Shown here one piece after another: positions 47,454 to 56,033 of a DNA stretch of 56,842 nucleotides. Location: contig NZ_BBZF01000033.1 in NCBI RefSeq assembly GCF_020884795.1, forward strand, positions 1 to 56,842. Direction: 5' to 3'. The stretch comes from Micromonospora okii (lineage in GTDB: Bacteria > Actinomycetota > Actinomycetes > Mycobacteriales > Micromonosporaceae). The stretch's first letter is position 1, and each line of letters starts with the position of its first letter. A program made the translations under genes and the position numbers. A model generated the notes under the pieces. That model saw nothing but the letters and a program-made list of their open reading frames with translations. It had not been told where the DNA came from and made no database searches.

Positions 47454-48560
47454 TCAGACGCCGTGGGGGATGGCGTCCCAGCCCTCGACCTGCTGCGGCT
47501 TGCGGCCGGCCGGCCCGACGTACCGGGCCGACGGGCGGACCAGCCGCTGGAGCTTCTTCTGCTCCAGGATGTGCGCGCTCCAGCCGCCCATCCGGGCGCA
47601 GGTGAACATCGAGGTGAACATGTGCGCCGGCACCTCGGCGAAGTCCAGCACCACGGCCGACCAGAACTCGACGTTGGTGGCCAGCACCCGGTCCGGGCGG
47701 CGGGCCTGGAGCTCGGCCAGCGCGGCCCGCTCCAGCGCCTCGGCGACCTCGAAGCGCGGCGCGCCCAGCTCCTTGGCGGTGCGGCGCAGCACGCGGGCGC
47801 GCGGGTCCTCGGCCCGGTAGACCCGGTGGCCGAAGCCCATCAGCCGCTCGCCCCGGTCGAGGACGCCCCGGACGTAGCCCTCGGCGTCGCCGCTGCGCTC
47901 GACGGCCTCCAGCATGGAGAGCACCCGGGAGGGCGCGCCGCCGTGCAGCGGGCCGGAGAGCGCGCCGATGCCGGAGGAGATGCAGGCCGCGGCGTCCGCG
48001 CCGGTGGAGGCGACGATCCGGGCGGTGAAGGTGGAGGCGTTCAGGCCGTGCTCGGCGGCCGAGATGAAGTACGCGTCGACAGCCTTGACGTGGCGCGGGT
48101 CGGGCTCGCCGCGCCACCGCTTCATGAAGCGCTCGACGATCGTCTCCGCCTTGTCGATCTCCTTCTGCGGCACGGCCGGCAGGCCGAGGCCGCGCGCCGA
48201 CTGGGCGACGAAGGAGAGCGCGGTGACGGAGACCCGGGCCAGGTCCTCGCGGGCCTGCTCGTCGGAGATGTCGAGGAGCTGGCTGAGCCCCCAGTACGGG
48301 GCGAGCATGGCGACGGCCGACTGGACGTCGACCCGGATGTCGCCGGAGTGCACCGGCACCGGGAACGGCTCGGCCGGCGGCAGGCCGGGGCCGAAGCGGC
48401 CGTCGACCAGCAGCGCCCAGACGTTGCCGAAGGAGACCTGACCGATCAGATCCTCGATGTCCACGCCGCGGTAGCGCAGCGCGCCGCCCTCGCGGTCCGG
48501 CTCGGCGATTTCGGTCTCGAAGGCTACGACGCCCTCCAGGCCCGGTTTGAAATCGGCCAT
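47454..48560 (-). CDS. citA: Citrate synthase 2
   Basis: A 368-residue enzyme of the shorter actinobacterial citrate synthase 2 type. Catalytic segments are EHGLNASTFTARIVAST, GPLHGGAPSRV and MGFGHRVYRAEDPR, with the acidic residue near ATNVEFWSAVVLDF. It condenses oxaloacetate and acetyl-CoA. The ATG at 48560 has AGGAGAGAGCG upstream and gives MADFKPGLEGVVAFETEIAE, the family start. It is divergent from pdxH across a 251-nt promoter region, a conserved neighbourhood in actinobacteria. Confidence 0.95.
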   Translation of the reverse strand: MADFKPGLEGVVAFETEIAEPDREGGALRYRGVDIEDLIGQVSFGNVWALLVDGRFGPGLPPAEPFPVPVHSGDIRVDVQSAVAMLAPYWGLSQLLDISDEQAREDLARVSVTALSFVAQSARGLGLPAVPQKEIDKAETIVERFMKRWRGEPDPRHVKAVDAYFISAAEHGLNASTFTARIVASTGADAAACISSGIGALSGPLHGGAPSRVLSMLEAVERSGDAEGYVRGVLDRGERLMGFGHRVYRAEDPRARVLRRTAKELGAPRFEVAEALERAALAELQARRPDRVLATNVEFWSAVVLDFAEVPAHMFTSMFTCARMGGWSAHILEQKKLQRLVRPSARYVGPAGRKPQQVEGWDAIPHGV

Positions 48561-48811
48561 GTCGCTCTCTCCTGGATCTGCTCGATGCGCCCGCCCGGGC
48601 TCATCCGGCCCGGCCGGCCGAGCACCATGGGCGACCCTCAGGGATGTGTTCGTGACATCTTGCCTGCTGAGTAACCGACTGCGCGACCCACTGCGACTGT
48701 GCTGCGCGCGACATCCCCGCCGCTGCACGTCCTTCGGGGCTCCGTGAGACTGGACGCTGCGGGCTGGCCAGCGTCGTCCGCGCCGGGGAGCCGTCGAGGG
48801 AGGTCGGAGCT

Positions 48812-49492
48812 GTGACGGGTGACACACCTGTGCCGGCGGCGATGCGTAACGAGTACGCCGCCGACCTGGGCCTTTCCGAGTCGGGCCTGGCCGCCGACTG
48901 GCACGCCCAGTTCGCCCGCTGGTTCGCCGACGCGGTCGCCGCCGGCCTGCCCGAGCCCAACGCGATGGTGGTCGGCACCGCCGACGCCGCCGGGCGGCCC
49001 AGCGCCCGCACGGTCCTGCTCAAGGGGTACGACCCGGAGGGCTTCGTCTTCTACACCAACCACGGCTCCCGCAAGGGGAGCGAGGCCCTGGCCAACCCGC
49101 ACGCGAGCCTGGTCTTCCCGTGGTTCCCGGCGTACCGGCAGGTGGTGGTGGCCGGGTGGATCGAGCCGGTGGACCGGGCGGAGACGGAGGCGTACTTCGC
49201 CGCCCGGCCGCGCGGCGCGCAGCTCGGCGCTTGGGCCAGCCCCCAGTCCCGGGTGATCCCCGACCGGGCGGCGCTGGACGCCGGCTACCGGGCGGCGGCC
49301 GAGCGGTTCGCCGACGTCGAGGCGGTCCCCGCCCCGCCGCACTGGGGCGGGCTGCGGGTGCGCCCCGAGACCGTGGAGTTCTGGCAGGGGCGGGCCAGCC
49401 GGCTGCACGACCGGCTGCGGTTCCGCCGCACCGCGCCCGCCCCCGGGCCGGCCGACGACGGCGAGTGGGTGGTGGAGAGACTGGCCCCGTGA
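48812..49492 (+). CDS. pdxH: Pyridoxamine 5'-phosphate oxidase
   Basis: A 226-residue FMN enzyme: EPNAMVVGTADAAGRPSART, VLLKGYDPEGFVFYTN, SRKGSEALANPHASLVFPW and WASPQSRVIPDR, with the C-terminal WQGRASRLHDRLRFRR that carries the PLP-binding Arg. It makes pyridoxal 5'-phosphate. The GTG at 48812 follows GGAGGTCGGAGC. Its stop overlaps the start of the MFS gene by 4 nt. Confidence 0.94.
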   Translation: MTGDTPVPAAMRNEYAADLGLSESGLAADWHAQFARWFADAVAAGLPEPNAMVVGTADAAGRPSARTVLLKGYDPEGFVFYTNHGSRKGSEALANPHASLVFPWFPAYRQVVVAGWIEPVDRAETEAYFAARPRGAQLGAWASPQSRVIPDRAALDAGYRAAAERFADVEAVPAPPHWGGLRVRPETVEFWQGRASRLHDRLRFRRTAPAPGPADDGEWVVERLAP

Positions 49493-50784
49493 CCGCCGTC
49501 AGACAGACCCGGCCGCGCGGGGCGCGCCGCTGGGCGATCGACCTGCGCCCGCTCGGCGTGCCCGCGTACCGGCGGATGTGGCTCGGCAACGCGGTGGCCA
49601 TGTTCGGCTTCCAGTTCACCGCCGTGGCCGTACCCGTCGAGATGTACGACCTGACCGGCGGCTCGCTCTGGGTCGGCCTGATCGGTGTCGCCGGGTTCGT
49701 GCCGCTGCTCGTCTTCGGCCTCTGGGGCGGCGCGGTCGCCGACGTGCGGGACCGCCGCCTGGTGCTGCTCGCCGCCGGGACGCTGCTCTGGGCCTCGACG
49801 CTGGGGCTGCTGGTCCAGGCGCTGCTGCGGGTCGGTAGCCCGGTGCTGCTGCTGGCCCTGGTGGCGGTGCAGTCCACCGCGTTCGCCATCACCTCGCCGG
49901 CCCGCAGCGCGATCCTGCCCCGGCTGGTCCCGCCCGAGCTGGTGCCCGCCGCGAGCACGCTCAACTTCACCACCTTCACGGCGGCCGCGGTGTTCGGGCC
50001 GCTGACCGCCGGCCTGATCTTCGCGGCCTGGGGCACCGACCTCGGGCTCCCGGTGGCGTACGCCGTCGACGCCCTGCTCTACACCGTCTCGCTCTGGGCG
50101 ACCTTCCGGCTGCCGTCGTTGGCCCCGCAGCCGGACCCGGACGGCGTCGCCGCGCCCCGCCGGGCGGGGCTGGCCAGCATCGTGGACGGCTTCCGCTACC
50201 TGGCCACCACGCCGGTGCTGCTGCTCTCCTTCGTGATCGACCTGATCGCGATGGTGCTGGCCATGCCCCGGGCGCTCTTCCCCGAGCTGGCCCAGGAGCG
50301 GTTCGGCGGCGGCGCGGCGGTCGGCTGGCTCTACAGCGCGATCGCCGCCGGGGCGATGCTGGGCGGGCTCACCTCCGGCTGGATCGGCCGGCTGCGCCGG
50401 CAGGGCCTGGCGCTCGTGCTCGCCGTGGTCGGCTGGGGGCTGGCCATCGCCGCCGCCGGGCTGGCCGGCCAGCTCTGGCTGGTGGTGGTGCTGCTCGCCC
50501 TGGCCGGGGCCGCCGACCTGGTCAGCGCCGTGCTGCGGCAGACGATGCTGCTGGTCTACGCGCCGGACCGGATGCGCGGCCGGCTCCAGGGGGTCAACAC
50601 GGTGGTCGTCGCCGGCGGGCCGCGCCTCGGCGACCTGCGCGCGGGCGCGACGGCCGCCGGGTTCGGCACCGGCGTGGCCTGGGTCGGCGGGGGCCTCGTC
50701 GCGGCGGTGCTCGCGGTGCTGCTGGCGGTGGCCTTCCCGGCCCTCGCCCGCTACCGGGCCGCCGAACCCCGTGCGCAGGAGTGA
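49489..50784 (+). CDS. MFS transporter (EntS-like)
   Basis: A 431-residue MFS protein: GVPAYRRMWLGNAVAMFGFQ, PVEMYDLTGGSLWVGLIGVA, GGAVADVRDRR (motif A) and SPARSAILPRLVPPELVPAA. About eleven to twelve hydrophobic segments are visible. Members export siderophores or drugs. The GTG at 49489 overlaps the pdxH stop (GTGA), so the two genes are co-translated; the link to vitamin B6 may be incidental. The substrate is unknown. Confidence 0.88.
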   Translation: MTAVRQTRPRGARRWAIDLRPLGVPAYRRMWLGNAVAMFGFQFTAVAVPVEMYDLTGGSLWVGLIGVAGFVPLLVFGLWGGAVADVRDRRLVLLAAGTLLWASTLGLLVQALLRVGSPVLLLALVAVQSTAFAITSPARSAILPRLVPPELVPAASTLNFTTFTAAAVFGPLTAGLIFAAWGTDLGLPVAYAVDALLYTVSLWATFRLPSLAPQPDPDGVAAPRRAGLASIVDGFRYLATTPVLLLSFVIDLIAMVLAMPRALFPELAQERFGGGAAVGWLYSAIAAGAMLGGLTSGWIGRLRRQGLALVLAVVGWGLAIAAAGLAGQLWLVVVLLALAGAADLVSAVLRQTMLLVYAPDRMRGRLQGVNTVVVAGGPRLGDLRAGATAAGFGTGVAWVGGGLVAAVLAVLLAVAFPALARYRAAEPRAQE

Positions 50785-50789
50785 GCGAC

Positions 50790-50795
50790 TAAGGT
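50790..50795 (+). promoter_or_regulatory. Leaderless -10 of the aldose epimerase gene
   Basis: TAAGGT with 7 nt to the ATG at 50803, no ribosome-binding site in between. It overlaps the intergenic gap after the MFS stop. Confidence 0.55.
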
Positions 50796-50802
50796 CACCA
50801 AC

Positions 50803-51729
50803 ATGCAGAACGACGCACCCCGCCCGCCCTCAGGTACACAGTGGACGATCGCCGCCGCCGGCCACGAGGCCGTCGTCGTGGAGGTGGGCGGCGGGTTGCG
50901 GACCTACCGGAACGGGGGCGTCGACCTGCTCGACGGGTACGGCCCCGACGAGGTGTGCCCCGGCGGGGCCGGGCAGGTGCTCGCCCCGTGGCCGAACCGC
51001 ATCCGCGACGGGCAGTACGCCTTCGGCGGCCGGTCGTTGCAGCTCACGCTCACCGAGCCGACCCGCAACAACGCCATGCACGGCCTGGTCAACTGGGTGC
51101 CGTGGCACCTGGTCGAGCGGGCCGACGACGCGGTGACCGTCGGGTACGACCTGCCCCCGCAGCCCGGCTACCCGTGGGCGCTGCGGCTGCGCGCCCGGTA
51201 CGCGGTCGGCCAGGACGGCCTGCGGGTCGAGTTCGCGGCGACCAACGTCGGCGGCGAGCCCTGCCCGTTCGGCTACTCGGCGCACCCGTACCTGCGGCTG
51301 CCCGGTGCGGTGGACGACCTCGCCCTGCGGGTGCCCGGCCGGCTCCGGGTGCAGGTCGACGGGCGGATGCTGCCGGTCGGGGCGACCCCGGTCGCCGGCA
51401 CCGAGTACGACTACACCAAGTCCCGCCGCATCGGCGACGCCGTGCTCGACACCGCGTTCGGTGACGTGACGCGCGACGCCGACGGCGGCTCGTCGGTGAC
51501 CCTCGCCGCCCCCGGCGACGCCGCGTCCGTGCACGTCTGGGCGGACCGGGAGTTCGGCTGGTGGCAGGTCTTCACCGGCGACACCCTCAGCGGGGAGCGG
51601 CACCGCCGTTCGGTGGCCGTCGAGCCGATGACCTGCCCGCCGGACGCGTTCCGCTCGGGCAAGGACGTCATCACCCTGGAGCCGGGGGACACCTGGCGGG
51701 GCACCTGGGGCATCCGGCCCGGGGCTTGA
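50803..51729 (+). CDS. Aldose 1-epimerase family protein
   Basis: A 308-residue galactose mutarotase-like protein: LAPWPNRIRDGQYAFGGRSL, NNAMHGLVNWVPWHL (His for catalysis), FGYSAHPYLRLPG and VAVEPMTCPPDAF with the catalytic Glu. It interconverts sugar anomers; the exact sugar is unknown. The ATG at 50803 is leaderless. It is followed 24 nt later by a nitroreductase with its own RBS. Confidence 0.9.
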   Translation: MQNDAPRPPSGTQWTIAAAGHEAVVVEVGGGLRTYRNGGVDLLDGYGPDEVCPGGAGQVLAPWPNRIRDGQYAFGGRSLQLTLTEPTRNNAMHGLVNWVPWHLVERADDAVTVGYDLPPQPGYPWALRLRARYAVGQDGLRVEFAATNVGGEPCPFGYSAHPYLRLPGAVDDLALRVPGRLRVQVDGRMLPVGATPVAGTEYDYTKSRRIGDAVLDTAFGDVTRDADGGSSVTLAAPGDAASVHVWADREFGWWQVFTGDTLSGERHRRSVAVEPMTCPPDAFRSGKDVITLEPGDTWRGTWGIRPGA

Positions 51730-51753
51730 CCGGCGCGGGGCGAGGGGAGCGGC

Positions 51754-52380
51754 ATGGAGTTCGCCGAGGTGGTCCGGCGGCGCCGGATGGTGCGCAACTA
51801 CGACCCGGACCGCCCGGTCCCGCCCGACGTGGTGCGGCGGCTGCTCGACCACGCCGTCCGGGCCCCGTCGGCGGGGTTCGCCCAGGGCTGGGGCTTCCTG
51901 GTGCTGGAGGAGCCGGCCGACCGGGAGCGGTTCTGGGCGGCGGCCACCCCGGGCGGCGGCGGGCGGGAGCGGTGGCTGGCCGGGATGCGGCGCGCGCCGC
52001 TGATCGTCGTGCCGCACGCCAACCGCTCGGCGTACCTGGACCGCTACGCCGAGCCGGACAAGGGCTGGACGGACCGCTCGACGGAGCGCTGGCCGGTGCC
52101 GTACTGGTACGTGGACACGGGCTTCGCCGCCCTGCTGATGCTGCTCACCGCCGTGGACGAGGGGCTGGGGGCGTGCTTCTTCGGCATCCCGCCGCAGCGC
52201 CTCGGGGCGTACCGGGAGGCGTTCGGGGTGCCGGAGGAGCACCACCCGATCGGCGCGGTCACGGTGGGCTACCGGGTGCCGGACCACCGCTCGCCGTCGC
52301 TGCGCCGGGGTCGCCGGCCGCTCGACGAGGTGGTGCACCGGGGCCGCTGGGGCTCGGCGGAACCAGACATGAGGGAGTAA
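51754..52380 (+). CDS. Nitroreductase family protein
   Basis: A 208-residue flavoprotein: FAEVVRRRRMVRNYDPDRPV, LLDHAVRAPSAGFAQGWGFL, VPYWYVDTGFAALLMLLTAV and GACFFGIPP. This is the FMN-binding nitroreductase fold using NAD(P)H; the substrate is unknown. The ATG at 51754 follows GAGGGGAGC. The length is normal. Confidence 0.88.
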   Translation: MEFAEVVRRRRMVRNYDPDRPVPPDVVRRLLDHAVRAPSAGFAQGWGFLVLEEPADRERFWAAATPGGGGRERWLAGMRRAPLIVVPHANRSAYLDRYAEPDKGWTDRSTERWPVPYWYVDTGFAALLMLLTAVDEGLGACFFGIPPQRLGAYREAFGVPEEHHPIGAVTVGYRVPDHRSPSLRRGRRPLDEVVHRGRWGSAEPDMRE

Positions 52381-52439
52381 AACGCGGTGTGGCGGGGACG
52401 GTTACGCTGGCACAGTCATCGGGAGGGGAGCGTGTCGTC

Positions 52440-52745
52440 GTGATCTTCAGAGCGGTCCGGGACGGGCGTCCCTACCCGGAGCACAACCTGACGCTCAAGC
52501 AGTGGGCGGAGATTCCGCCGCGCCCGCTGCGGCTCGACCAGTTGATCACTACCAAGCGCGAGCTGGCCCTGGACAAGCTCCTCGCCGAGGACTCGACGTT
52601 CTACGGCGACCTGTTCCCCCACGTCGTGCAGTGGAACGGTGGGCTCTACCTGGAGGACGGGCTGCACCGCGCGCTGCGCGCCGCGCTCCAGCAGCGCAAC
52701 CAGATCCACGCCCGGGTGCTGGTCTTCTCCGGTCAGCCCGACTGA
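52440..52745 (+). CDS. Conserved small actinobacterial protein (ParB/sulfiredoxin-like?)
   Basis: A 101-residue protein: HNLTLKQWAEIPPRPLRLDQ, LITTKRELALDKLLAEDSTF, then GGLYLEDGLHRALRAALQQR. The xLxxL...R and YLxDGLHR layout recalls ParB/sulfiredoxin-type nucleotide-binding domains, but it is short. Highly similar short proteins are found across actinobacteria, as I recall. The GTG at 52440 has GGGAGGGGA about 10 nt upstream. Function is unknown. Confidence 0.72.
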   Translation: MIFRAVRDGRPYPEHNLTLKQWAEIPPRPLRLDQLITTKRELALDKLLAEDSTFYGDLFPHVVQWNGGLYLEDGLHRALRAALQQRNQIHARVLVFSGQPD

Positions 52746-52764
52746 CCCGAGCCTGAGCCTTCGT

Positions 52765-52770
52765 TAAGGT
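52765..52770 (+). promoter_or_regulatory. Leaderless promoter of the acyl-CoA dehydrogenase gene
   Basis: TAAGGT with 6 nt to the ATG at 52777. CTGACC lies 17 bp upstream (52742-52747) as a good -35, within the stop region of the previous gene. Confidence 0.65.
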
Positions 52771-52776
52771 GGCGGA

Positions 52777-53937
52777 ATGACGCCTCTCGACCTGCTCGAC
52801 CTGGACTCCCTCCTCGACGACGAGGAGCGGCAGGTCCGGGACGTGGTGCGCCGGCTCGTCGACGAGCGGGTCCGGCCGCACGTCGCCGACTGGTACGAGC
52901 AGGGCCGGGTGCCGACCCGCGAGCTGGCCCGGGAGTTCGGCCGGCTCGGCCTGCTCGGCATGCACCTGACCGGGTACGGCTGCGCCGGCTCCTCCGCCGT
53001 CGCGTACGGCCTGGCCTGCCTGGAGCTGGAGGCCGCCGACTCGGGCGTGCGCTCCCTGGTCTCCGTGCAGGGGTCGCTGGCCATGTACGCGATCTGGCGC
53101 TACGGCAGCGACGAGCAGAAGCAGCGCTGGCTGCCGGCGATGGCCACCGGCGAGGCGATCGGCTGCTTCGGGCTGACCGAGCCCGACCACGGCTCCGATC
53201 CGGCGTCGATGGCGACCCGGGCCCGCCGCGACGGCGACGACTGGGTGCTGCACGGCGGCAAGATGTGGATCACCAACGCCCCGGTCGCCGACGTCGCCGT
53301 GATCTGGGCCCGCGCCGAGGAGGGGGTGTGCGGGTTCGCCGTACCGATGGACGCCCCCGGGGTGTCGGTGCGCGAGATCCGGCGCAAGATGTCGCTGCGC
53401 GCCTCCACCACCGGCGAGATCTCGCTGGACGAGGTCCGGCTCCCGGCGGACGCCCGGCTGCCCGGCGCGGCCGGGCTCAAGGCCCCGCTGAGCTGCCTCA
53501 CCGAGGCCCGGCACGGCATCGTCTGGGGCGCGCTCGGCGCGGCCCGCGACTGCCTGGAGACCACCCTCGCGTACGCGACCACGCGCACCCAGTTCGGCCG
53601 GCCGCTGGCCGGGTTCCAGCTCACCCAGGCCAAGCTCGCCGACATGGCGGTGGAGTGGCAGAAGGGCTTCCTGCTGGCCCTGCACCTGGGCCGGCTCGCC
53701 GACGCCGGGAAGCTGCGCCCCGAGCAGGTCAGCGTCGGCAAGCTGAACAACGTGCGGGAGGCGCTGGGGATCGCCCGGCAGTGCCGCACGATCCTCGGCG
53801 CCAACGGGATCTCGGGGGAGTACCCGGTCATGCGGCACGCCGGCAACCTGGAGAGCGTGCTCACCTACGAGGGCACCTCGGAGATCCACCAGCTCGTCAT
53901 CGGCCAGCGGCTCACCGGCCTCTCCGCGTTCGCCTGA
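52777..53937 (+). CDS. Acyl-CoA dehydrogenase (glutaryl-CoA dehydrogenase-like)
   Basis: A 386-residue FAD enzyme: RDVVRRLVDERVRPHVADWY, ACFGLTEPDHGSDP-type segment (GCFGLTEPDHGSDPASMATR), GGKMWITNAPVADVAVIW, RTQFGRPLAGFQLTQAKLAD, and YEGTSEIHQLVIGQ with the catalytic Glu. The GCFGLTEPDHGSDP and LTYEGTSEIH pattern is closest to glutaryl-CoA dehydrogenases. It oxidises acyl-CoA in lysine/tryptophan or fatty-acid catabolism. The start is leaderless (TAAGGT, 6 nt). Confidence 0.92.
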   Translation: MTPLDLLDLDSLLDDEERQVRDVVRRLVDERVRPHVADWYEQGRVPTRELAREFGRLGLLGMHLTGYGCAGSSAVAYGLACLELEAADSGVRSLVSVQGSLAMYAIWRYGSDEQKQRWLPAMATGEAIGCFGLTEPDHGSDPASMATRARRDGDDWVLHGGKMWITNAPVADVAVIWARAEEGVCGFAVPMDAPGVSVREIRRKMSLRASTTGEISLDEVRLPADARLPGAAGLKAPLSCLTEARHGIVWGALGAARDCLETTLAYATTRTQFGRPLAGFQLTQAKLADMAVEWQKGFLLALHLGRLADAGKLRPEQVSVGKLNNVREALGIARQCRTILGANGISGEYPVMRHAGNLESVLTYEGTSEIHQLVIGQRLTGLSAFA

Positions 53938-53961
53938 CGGCCCGCCGCGCCTACCTGCTGG

Positions 53962-53980
53962 TTGTACAATTTCTTGTACG
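53962..53980. promoter_or_regulatory. YefM-YoeB operator/promoter
   Basis: TTGTACAA (53962-53969) and TTGTACG (53974-53980) repeat the TGTACA core that YefM antitoxins bind in other bacteria. The first also provides the -10 TACAAT (53965-53970). The site lies 20 nt upstream of the antitoxin start, consistent with autorepression by the antitoxin-toxin complex. Confidence 0.75.
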
Positions 53981-53999
53981 CCAACCTCGGGAGGACATC

Positions 54000-54284
54000 G
54001 TGCGCACCGTGCCCTACTCGGAAGTCCGGCAGAACCTGGCCAAGATGCTCGACCACGTCGTGGACGACGCCGAGGAGGTCGTGGTCACCCGCTCCGGCCG
54101 TGAGGCCGCCGTGATCATCTCACTGCGTGAGTACGAGTCGCTGAAGGAGACGGCGTACCTGATGGCCAGTCCCGCCAACGCGCGCCGGCTGAACGAGGCC
54201 GTCGAGGAGCTGCGCGACGGGGGTGGGGAGACGCACGACCTGATCGATCCCGACGCCAATTCGGGTGGGGCGTCGGCAGCGTGA
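54000..54284 (+). CDS. yefM: YefM/Phd family antitoxin
   Basis: A 94-residue antitoxin: VPYSEVRQNLAKMLDHVVDD, AEEVVVTRSGREAAVIISLR and EYESLKETAYLMASPANARR form the Phd/YefM N-terminal DNA-binding dimer domain and the linker to the toxin-neutralising tail. The GTG at 54000 follows GGGAGG. Its stop overlaps the toxin start by 4 nt (GTGA), giving coupled synthesis. Confidence 0.93.
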   Translation: MRTVPYSEVRQNLAKMLDHVVDDAEEVVVTRSGREAAVIISLREYESLKETAYLMASPANARRLNEAVEELRDGGGETHDLIDPDANSGGASAA

Positions 54285-54535
54285 AGGTCCAGTTCGCCAG
54301 CCGGGGCTGGGAGGACTATCTGACCTGGCAACGGGATCGCCAGATGCTCAGGCGGGTGAACACCCTGATCGAGGACATCCGACGCAACGGCCACCAGGGC
54401 ATCGGCAAACCGGAGCAGCTCCGGGGCAACTGGGCCGGCTTCTGGTCGAGACGTATCGATCAGGAACATCGCCTGGTCTATCGGATCGTGGACGACACGG
54501 TGCAGATAGCGCAGTGCCGCTACCACTACGAATGA
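54281..54535 (+). CDS. yoeB: YoeB family mRNA interferase toxin
   Basis: An 84-residue RelE-superfamily toxin: VQFASRGWEDYLTWQRDRQM, LRGNWAGFWSRRIDQEHRLV and the C-terminal CRYHYE. The catalytic set is complete (E45, R64, H82, Y83 by comparison with E. coli YoeB). It cleaves mRNA in the ribosomal A site when free of YefM. The GTG overlaps the antitoxin stop. Confidence 0.94.
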   Translation: MKVQFASRGWEDYLTWQRDRQMLRRVNTLIEDIRRNGHQGIGKPEQLRGNWAGFWSRRIDQEHRLVYRIVDDTVQIAQCRYHYE

Positions 54536-54621
54536 GACCGGGCGGCCGCTTGCCGCGCGCGTGTCGCACGGTGGCCGTACCGTCGTTCTCAGACGATGTC
54601 CGATCGAGGATGGTGAGGGCG

Positions 54622-55362
54622 ATGTCCCCTGACGGCGATGTCGACCGTGGCGGTGAGGCCGACCGCGGCCATGCGACCGAGCGTGACCGTGAGGCCGAGC
54701 GGTCCGCCCCGCGGGGCCCCTCCGGGGCCGCCCGGGGGCTGCTCGTGGTGCTCGGCGCCGCGGCGGTGGCCGTGGTGGTGCTGCTCGGCGCCCAGGCCAC
54801 GGGGGTCTTTCCCGACTTCCGCAACCCGTTCGCCAAGGAGCAGACCGACCGCAGCCAGCCGCCGCTGCTGAAGTCGATCCAGGACCTCAGCCGCTACGTC
54901 GCGGCCGAGGGCAACTTCCAGGTCGTGGTCGACCTCCAGAACGACCGGAACAACGTGCCGGAGTTCCTGCTCAACGAGCGCACGCTCTTCGTGGGGACGG
55001 GCAGCGTCGAGGCGTACGTCGACTTCGGCAAGATCGGCGAGGGGGCCGTGGTGACGTCGGCGGACGGCAAGTCCGTCGAGGTGAAGCTCCCCGCGCCGCA
55101 GCTCGCCCAGACCAACCTGGACATGGAGAAGAGCTACGTCGTGGCGCAGCAGCGCGGCCTGCTCAACCGGCTCAACGACCTGGTCAAGGGCGACCCGAAC
55201 CGCCAGCAGCAGGTCTACAAGCTGGCCGAGGAGCGGATCACCGCCGCCGCCCGGGACAGCGGCCTGACCGTCCGCGCGGAGGAGAACACCCGCAAGATGC
55301 TGGAGGGGCTGCTGCGCTCCCTCGGCTACCAGACGGTGACCGTCACCTACGTCGCGCCCTGA
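54622..55362 (+). CDS. DUF4230 domain membrane-anchored protein
   Basis: A 246-residue protein. A charged N-terminus (~35 residues) precedes one membrane helix (GLLVVLGAAAVAVVVLLGAQ) and an extracytoplasmic DUF4230 domain (LLKSIQDLSRYVAAEGNFQV, LFVGTGSVEAYVDFGKIGEG). Function is unknown. The ATG at 54622 is chosen; an ATG at 54610 four codons upstream is also possible. Its 3' end overlaps the nucleotidyltransferase gene by 16 nt. Confidence 0.82.
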   Translation: MSPDGDVDRGGEADRGHATERDREAERSAPRGPSGAARGLLVVLGAAAVAVVVLLGAQATGVFPDFRNPFAKEQTDRSQPPLLKSIQDLSRYVAAEGNFQVVVDLQNDRNNVPEFLLNERTLFVGTGSVEAYVDFGKIGEGAVVTSADGKSVEVKLPAPQLAQTNLDMEKSYVVAQQRGLLNRLNDLVKGDPNRQQQVYKLAEERITAAARDSGLTVRAEENTRKMLEGLLRSLGYQTVTVTYVAP

Positions 55363-55991
55363 CCCGGGAGCGGCCCGGAACCACCCCGCCCGGCCGCCGC
55401 GCGCAGCCGGGCGGGTATGTCGTGCCGGAGCAGCCAGTCCCGGCTGGCCGCCGGCACCAGCGAGGTCCACTCCGGTGCGCCCTCGGCCATCAGGCGGCGC
55501 ACCGTCGAGCCGGCGAGGCGCCCCGCGTCGCGGGTGAACAGCACCCGCACGGTGTAGCCGAGCCCTCTCAGCAGCTCGATCTTGTGCAGGTTCCACTCGT
55601 CGCAGACCGTGGTGTACGCCGTGGCGGAGAGCGGGATGTGCCTGGTCAGCAGCTCGGGGCGCTCGATCGGGAACGGCCGGACCGCGAACGCGGCCCGGTC
55701 GACCCCGGCGGCCACGAGGCATTCGGTGACGAGTTCCGCGCGCTCCCCGTAGGTCAGCGGGTTCGCCAGCGGGTCGTGCCGGTGGGCCTGCGCCCCGGGG
55801 GCGGCGCGCAGCAGGTCGAGGCGGGGCTGGGTGATGCCGACGTAGAGGAGGTCGCAGCTCTCGGCGGCGGCGAGGAGGTATTCCAGGTGCTGCGTGTGCA
55901 GCACCTGGAACCGGCCGTGGGCCGAGCCCTCCCGGAGCCGGCGCGGCCCCGCCGTGGCCGCGCCCCCGCCGGCCGCCCCGTCAATCGACAT
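55347..55991 (-). CDS. Nicotinamide-nucleotide adenylyltransferase-like protein
   Basis: A 214-residue nucleotidyltransferase. The opening GRFQVLHTQHLEYLLAAAES carries the LHTQH variant of the HxGH motif, and AGSTVRRLM fits the ISSTxxR position. The rest resembles the NadM/NadR-type NMN adenylyltransferase fold (LLYVGITQPRLDLLRAAPGA, then a DPLANPLTYGERAELV block). It probably makes NAD or a related dinucleotide. Motif I is unusual, so another nucleotide transfer is possible. It is convergent with the DUF4230 gene. Confidence 0.7.
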   Translation of the reverse strand: MSIDGAAGGGAATAGPRRLREGSAHGRFQVLHTQHLEYLLAAAESCDLLYVGITQPRLDLLRAAPGAQAHRHDPLANPLTYGERAELVTECLVAAGVDRAAFAVRPFPIERPELLTRHIPLSATAYTTVCDEWNLHKIELLRGLGYTVRVLFTRDAGRLAGSTVRRLMAEGAPEWTSLVPAASRDWLLRHDIPARLRAAAGRGGSGPLPGQGAT

Positions 55992-56033
55992 GCATCCATC
56001 GTCCGGGTGTCGGCGGCCGGGGGCAACCGCGGA

